This document shows positions 6,304 through 9,212 of a DNA stretch of 9,212 nucleotides, in pieces. The notes below the pieces were generated by a model. It did no database searches. It was not told the DNA's origin and saw nothing but the letters and a program-made list of their open reading frames with translations. Both the position numbers and the translations under genes were made by a program. The first letter of the stretch is position 1, and each line of letters starts with the position of its first letter. This stretch comes from Alphaproteobacteria bacterium. Its GTDB lineage: Bacteria > Pseudomonadota > Alphaproteobacteria > UBA6615. The stretch covers positions 1-9,212 of the forward strand of contig JABDJY010000079.1 of the NCBI GenBank assembly GCA_013003285.1, written 5' to 3'.

Positions 6304-6507
6304 GCCATTACTCCCCCTATTTTTCGGCCCGTCGACTTGTTACGCGGCGATTAGGTGCCGCAATCTAGCATGGGCGGCGGATCGACCCCAGTGGGATCGC
6401 CGGCATTTTGGCCATATCCGCTGGCATGGCCGGACCCGATGGGGCTAAGATATGCCACTAATTCCGAGTTGCGTTTAAGCATCCGAACTAAATCTCAGGG
6501 GGAGACC
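6304..6507. promoter_or_regulatory. Divergent upstream region shared by the SDR operon and the hydrolase operon
   Basis: This 204-base region lies between two oppositely directed operons and must hold both promoters if they are transcribed from here. Each flank carries a strong ribosome site (minus GGGGGAG at 6311-6317; plus AGGGGGAG at 6497-6504). An inverted repeat TGGCCAT (6409-6415) and ATGGCCg (6426-6432), centred about 6420, could be an operator half-site pair. I could not identify convincing -35/-10 pairs. The plus frame of the hydrolase stays open back to GTG 6355, but without a ribosome site. Confidence 0.4.
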
Positions 6508-8277
6508 ATGGACGATATCAAATATACCGGCGACAGCATGTTCCGCAGCGAGTTTCGTGAAGGCATGCGCGTCGACTGGGACGTGCCGATTACCATGGAT
6601 GACGGCCTCGTACTGCGCGCCAATGTCTACCGGCCCGACGATGACGGCCAGTATCCGGTCATCATGTCCTATGGTCCCTATGGCAAGGATCTCCATTTCG
6701 AAGAGCTCTACAAGACCTGCTGGGATCTGATGTGCCAGAACCATCCGGATGTGCCGGCGGGGTCGAGCAATATCCATCAGGCCTGGGAAGTCGCCGACCC
6801 TGAGAAATGGGTGCCGCATGGCTATGTGCTGGTTCGTGTCGATTCGCGCGGTGCCGGTCGCTCGCCAGGTTATCTCGAACATTTCAATGCGCGCGAGACC
6901 CAGGATTTTGCCGATTGTATCGAGTGGGGCGGCGTGCAGCCCTGGTCGAACGGCAAGGTCGGCCTGAGCGGTATTTCCTACTACGCCATCAACCAGTGGC
7001 AGGTCGCGGCGCTGCAGCCCAAGCATCTCGCGGCGATATGCCCGTGGGAAGGCTCGACCGATTATTACCGCGAGGGCGCCTATCACGGTGGCATCTACTC
7101 GTCCTTTGCGCGCCACTGGTACGACATGCAAATCATGAAGATCCAGCATGGCTATGGTGATCGCGGCTTCAAATCCCGCGCCAATGGCGTACTCGCCGCC
7201 GGACCCGAGACCCTGTCCGACGAGGAACTCGCCGCCACCCGCTTCGATCTGCACGCCTCGATGCGCGCGCATCCGCTCGACGACGAGTTCTTCGCCGAAC
7301 GCGCCGTCGATTATTCGAAGATCGAAGTGCCGATTCTGAGTTGCGCCAATTGGGGCGGCGCGCCGCTGCATCCGCGCGGCAATTTCCACGGCTACATGCT
7401 GCCAGCATCGAAGCAGAAATGGCTCGAAGTGCACGGCCTCGAGCATTGGTCGCTGTACTACACCGACTATGGCAACGATCTGCAGATGCGGTTCTTCGAT
7501 TGCTTCCTGAAGGGCGACGATTCGGGCTGGAAGGACCAGTCCCGGGTTTCCCTGAACGTGCGCCACCCAGGTGAAAAGTTCGTCCTGCGGGCCGAAGAGG
7601 ACTGGCCGCTGCCACGCACCGAATGGACCAAATTCCATCTCGAACCGGCGGGCCAGATACTGTCGGAAACACCGGCCGGTGAAGCCGCTGAGATCACCTA
7701 CGAAGCGATGGGCGACGGGCTGACCTTCGTGTCGAACCCGGTTGCCGACGACACCGAAATTTGCGGCCCGATGGCGGTCAAGCTGAACATATCGTCGGAC
7801 ACCCAGGACGCCGATATGTTCGTTATCCTGCGGGTCTTCCAGCCGGATTTGAAGGAGGTCACTTTCCGCGGCGCGCTCGACCCGCACACGCCGGTGGCAT
7901 CGGGTTGGCTGCGCGCGTCGCACCGCAAGCTCGATCCGGCGCGGTCGGAAGAATGGGCCCCGTTCCATTCGCATGACGAGGTCGAGGCCCTGACGCCCGG
8001 CGAGGTCTACGAGCTCGATATCGAGATACATGCGACCGGGATCGTGATCCCCAAGGGCTATCGCTTCGCCCTGTCGATCCGCGGTTGCGACTATGTCTAT
8101 CCGGGGGAGCCGGACACCGGCCTGTCGAACATGAAGAATACTTTCACCGGTGTCGGACCGTTCCTCCACGACGATGAGACGGATCGCCCGCCGGCAATAT
8201 TCGACAATAATGTGACGGTGCATCTGGGGCCCGACTATCCGGGCTATGCGCTGCTGCCGATCATCCCGGCGAAGTAG
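6508..8277 (+). CDS. CocE/NonD family hydrolase (X-Pro dipeptidyl-peptidase S15-like)
   Basis: The product is 589 residues from ATG 6508, chosen because AGGGGGAG lies just upstream and the protein is then family-like from the first strands. The N-terminal alpha/beta-hydrolase part includes YRPDDDGQYPVIM (41-53), the oxyanion-side VDSRGAGRSPG segment (111-121), and the nucleophile elbow GISY with S157. The probable catalytic His is H313 (VHGLEHW). From about residue 372 to the end runs the jelly-roll C-terminal domain of PepX/CocE proteins (GPMAVKLNISS, then ASGWLRASHRKLD). The canonical acid region reads ANWGGAPLHPRGN (280-292), with Gly where cocaine esterase has the catalytic Asp. There is no signal peptide, so it should be cytoplasmic. 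It likely hydrolyses an ester or amide of an unknown compound. It is followed after 32 bases by an MDR gene. Confidence 0.92.
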   Translation: MDDIKYTGDSMFRSEFREGMRVDWDVPITMDDGLVLRANVYRPDDDGQYPVIMSYGPYGKDLHFEELYKTCWDLMCQNHPDVPAGSSNIHQAWEVADPEKWVPHGYVLVRVDSRGAGRSPGYLEHFNARETQDFADCIEWGGVQPWSNGKVGLSGISYYAINQWQVAALQPKHLAAICPWEGSTDYYREGAYHGGIYSSFARHWYDMQIMKIQHGYGDRGFKSRANGVLAAGPETLSDEELAATRFDLHASMRAHPLDDEFFAERAVDYSKIEVPILSCANWGGAPLHPRGNFHGYMLPASKQKWLEVHGLEHWSLYYTDYGNDLQMRFFDCFLKGDDSGWKDQSRVSLNVRHPGEKFVLRAEEDWPLPRTEWTKFHLEPAGQILSETPAGEAAEITYEAMGDGLTFVSNPVADDTEICGPMAVKLNISSDTQDADMFVILRVFQPDLKEVTFRGALDPHTPVASGWLRASHRKLDPARSEEWAPFHSHDEVEALTPGEVYELDIEIHATGIVIPKGYRFALSIRGCDYVYPGEPDTGLSNMKNTFTGVGPFLHDDETDRPPAIFDNNVTVHLGPDYPGYALLPIIPAK

Positions 8278-8309
8278 GCGTATTTATCAGTCCGTTTAGG
8301 AGCAAAGTT

Positions 8310-9212
8310 ATGAAAGCCGTTGTAATGCACGAATTCGGAGGGCCCGAGGTTCTCAAATATGAGGACATCGCGACACCCGAAGTGGGGCCGGATGAAGTGC
8401 TGGTGAAAGTTCACGCGGTTTCGGTAAACCGCACGCTGGATCTGGTGGTGCGCCAGAATAAGTATGCGCGCACGCCGCCGCTGCCGCATATTCTGGGGGT
8501 CGACCCGTCGGGCATTATCGAGGCGGTCGGCGAAAACGTCACCGATCGCAAGGTCGGCGACCGGGTCTATATCAGCCTGTTCGTGAAAAGCGACGATCCC
8601 GATGCCATGAACCTGCCTGGCGTGGGTGCGGTGATGTTCCTCGGCGTCAACTTATGGGGTGGCTATGCGGAATATGTGAAAGTTCCCGCAGAGAATGCCC
8701 AGCCGATCCCTGACAGCCTGAGTTTTTACGACGCCACGGTGATCGGCCGCCATTTGGCCACGGCGATAAATCAGGTCGAAGGTATCGGCCAAGTCTCCGA
8801 CGGTGATTGGGTGTTGGTAATGGGCGCTGCGGGCGGTCTCGGCAGCGCGGCTGTCCAAGTCGCCAAGCTTAACGGCTGCAACGTTATTGGCGCGGCGGGG
8901 TCCGACGAACGGGTGCAAGCGGCGATCGATTGTGGTGCCGACCATGGCGTCAATTACCGCACCCAAGATTTAGCTGCGGAGGTGGCGAAAATCACGGATG
9001 GTCGGGGGGTGAACCTGGTCTGCGAAAATATCGGTGATCCCGATCTCTTCACAGGCGCGTTCAACAGCTTGGGTCGTGGCGGCAAGATGGTGACGGCCGG
9101 TGCCCATGCCGGCGGTCAGGTGCAACTCGACCTCTGGAAGCTTTATTTGTTCCAGCTGCAGATCATCGGCGAACCGCGTGAACAGCCGGGCGGTTTGGCC
9201 CGTGCGTTACAG
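8310..9212 (+). CDS. Zinc-independent MDR dehydrogenase (quinone oxidoreductase-like), 3' truncated by window
   Basis: The frame is open for 301 codons from ATG 8310 to the window edge. TTAGGAG (8296-8302) is its ribosome site, 7 bases upstream. The N-terminal GroES-like domain shows PGPDEVLVKVHAVSVN-type spacing (about 24-40) and a GVDPSG turn (63-68) in place of the zinc-binding GHE of alcohol dehydrogenases. No CxxCxxC structural-zinc cluster is present. The Rossmann cofactor loop is AAGGLGSAAVQVAKL (173-187). About 20-50 C-terminal residues are probably missing compared with a full-length family member. Members reduce quinones or activated double bonds or oxidise alcohols using NAD(P)H. 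It is presumably co-transcribed with the hydrolase and would act in the same pathway. Confidence 0.9.
   Translation, partial: MKAVVMHEFGGPEVLKYEDIATPEVGPDEVLVKVHAVSVNRTLDLVVRQNKYARTPPLPHILGVDPSGIIEAVGENVTDRKVGDRVYISLFVKSDDPDAMNLPGVGAVMFLGVNLWGGYAEYVKVPAENAQPIPDSLSFYDATVIGRHLATAINQVEGIGQVSDGDWVLVMGAAGGLGSAAVQVAKLNGCNVIGAAGSDERVQAAIDCGADHGVNYRTQDLAAEVAKITDGRGVNLVCENIGDPDLFTGAFNSLGRGGKMVTAGAHAGGQVQLDLWKLYLFQLQIIGEPREQPGGLARALQ

Noticed and set aside
6380..6398. GATC-spaced imperfect palindrome around CCCAGTGGG
   Set aside because: The GATC pair and the CCCA/TGGG pair have different centres, so they do not form one symmetric site.
6355..6507. 51-codon in-frame extension of the hydrolase from GTG 6355
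   Set aside because: There is no ribosome site before it, the residues are low-complexity and unlike the family, and ATG 6508 has a strong AGGGGGAG site.
6475..8223. Long open frame (about 580 codons) on the minus strand opposite the hydrolase
   Set aside because: It is antisense to a clear family protein, has no recognisable domain and no ribosome site. Long antisense frames are common in GC-rich genes with biased third positions.

Overview
The window looks like a stretch of an alphaproteobacterial chromosome, probably Rhodospirillales-like or a related marine or soil lineage. This is inferred from the moderately high GC content, the purine-rich Shine-Dalgarno sites, and a gene mix of a NitT/TauT-type importer, SDR and MDR oxidoreductases and small ferredoxin-like-fold proteins. 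The taxon is an inference, and no RNA gene, insertion sequence, CRISPR array or phage gene is visible.

Left block (1-3492, + strand): the 3' part of an ABC ATPase gene, a periplasmic substrate-binding protein and two different permeases form one importer operon of the nitrate/sulfonate/taurine/thiamine-precursor type. The ATPase gene enters from outside the window and has already lost its Walker A codons. A perfect 11-bp hairpin with no U-tract sits between the binding-protein gene and the first permease gene.

Middle block (3493-4386, + strand): a short AT-richer gap, a possible 17-codon leader, a VOC (glyoxalase-fold) protein and a YciI-like protein. This block meets a minus-strand operon (6303 down to 4387) that encodes two tandem SDR dehydrogenases, about 79% identical to each other and both 253 aa, followed by a Dabb-domain alpha/beta-barrel protein.

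Right block (6508-9212, + strand): divergent from the SDR operon across a 204-bp shared upstream region lie a 589-aa CocE/NonD-type hydrolase and the start of a zinc-independent MDR (quinone-oxidoreductase-like) dehydrogenase that runs off the window.

Taken together, the genes read as an uptake-and-catabolism locus. An unknown small organic compound, perhaps an ester or amide, would be imported by the ABC system, hydrolysed by the CocE-like enzyme, oxidised or reduced by the SDR pair and the MDR enzyme, and rearranged by one or more of the VOC, YciI and Dabb proteins. The importer and the enzymes are linked only by proximity. The substrate cannot be read from the sequence.
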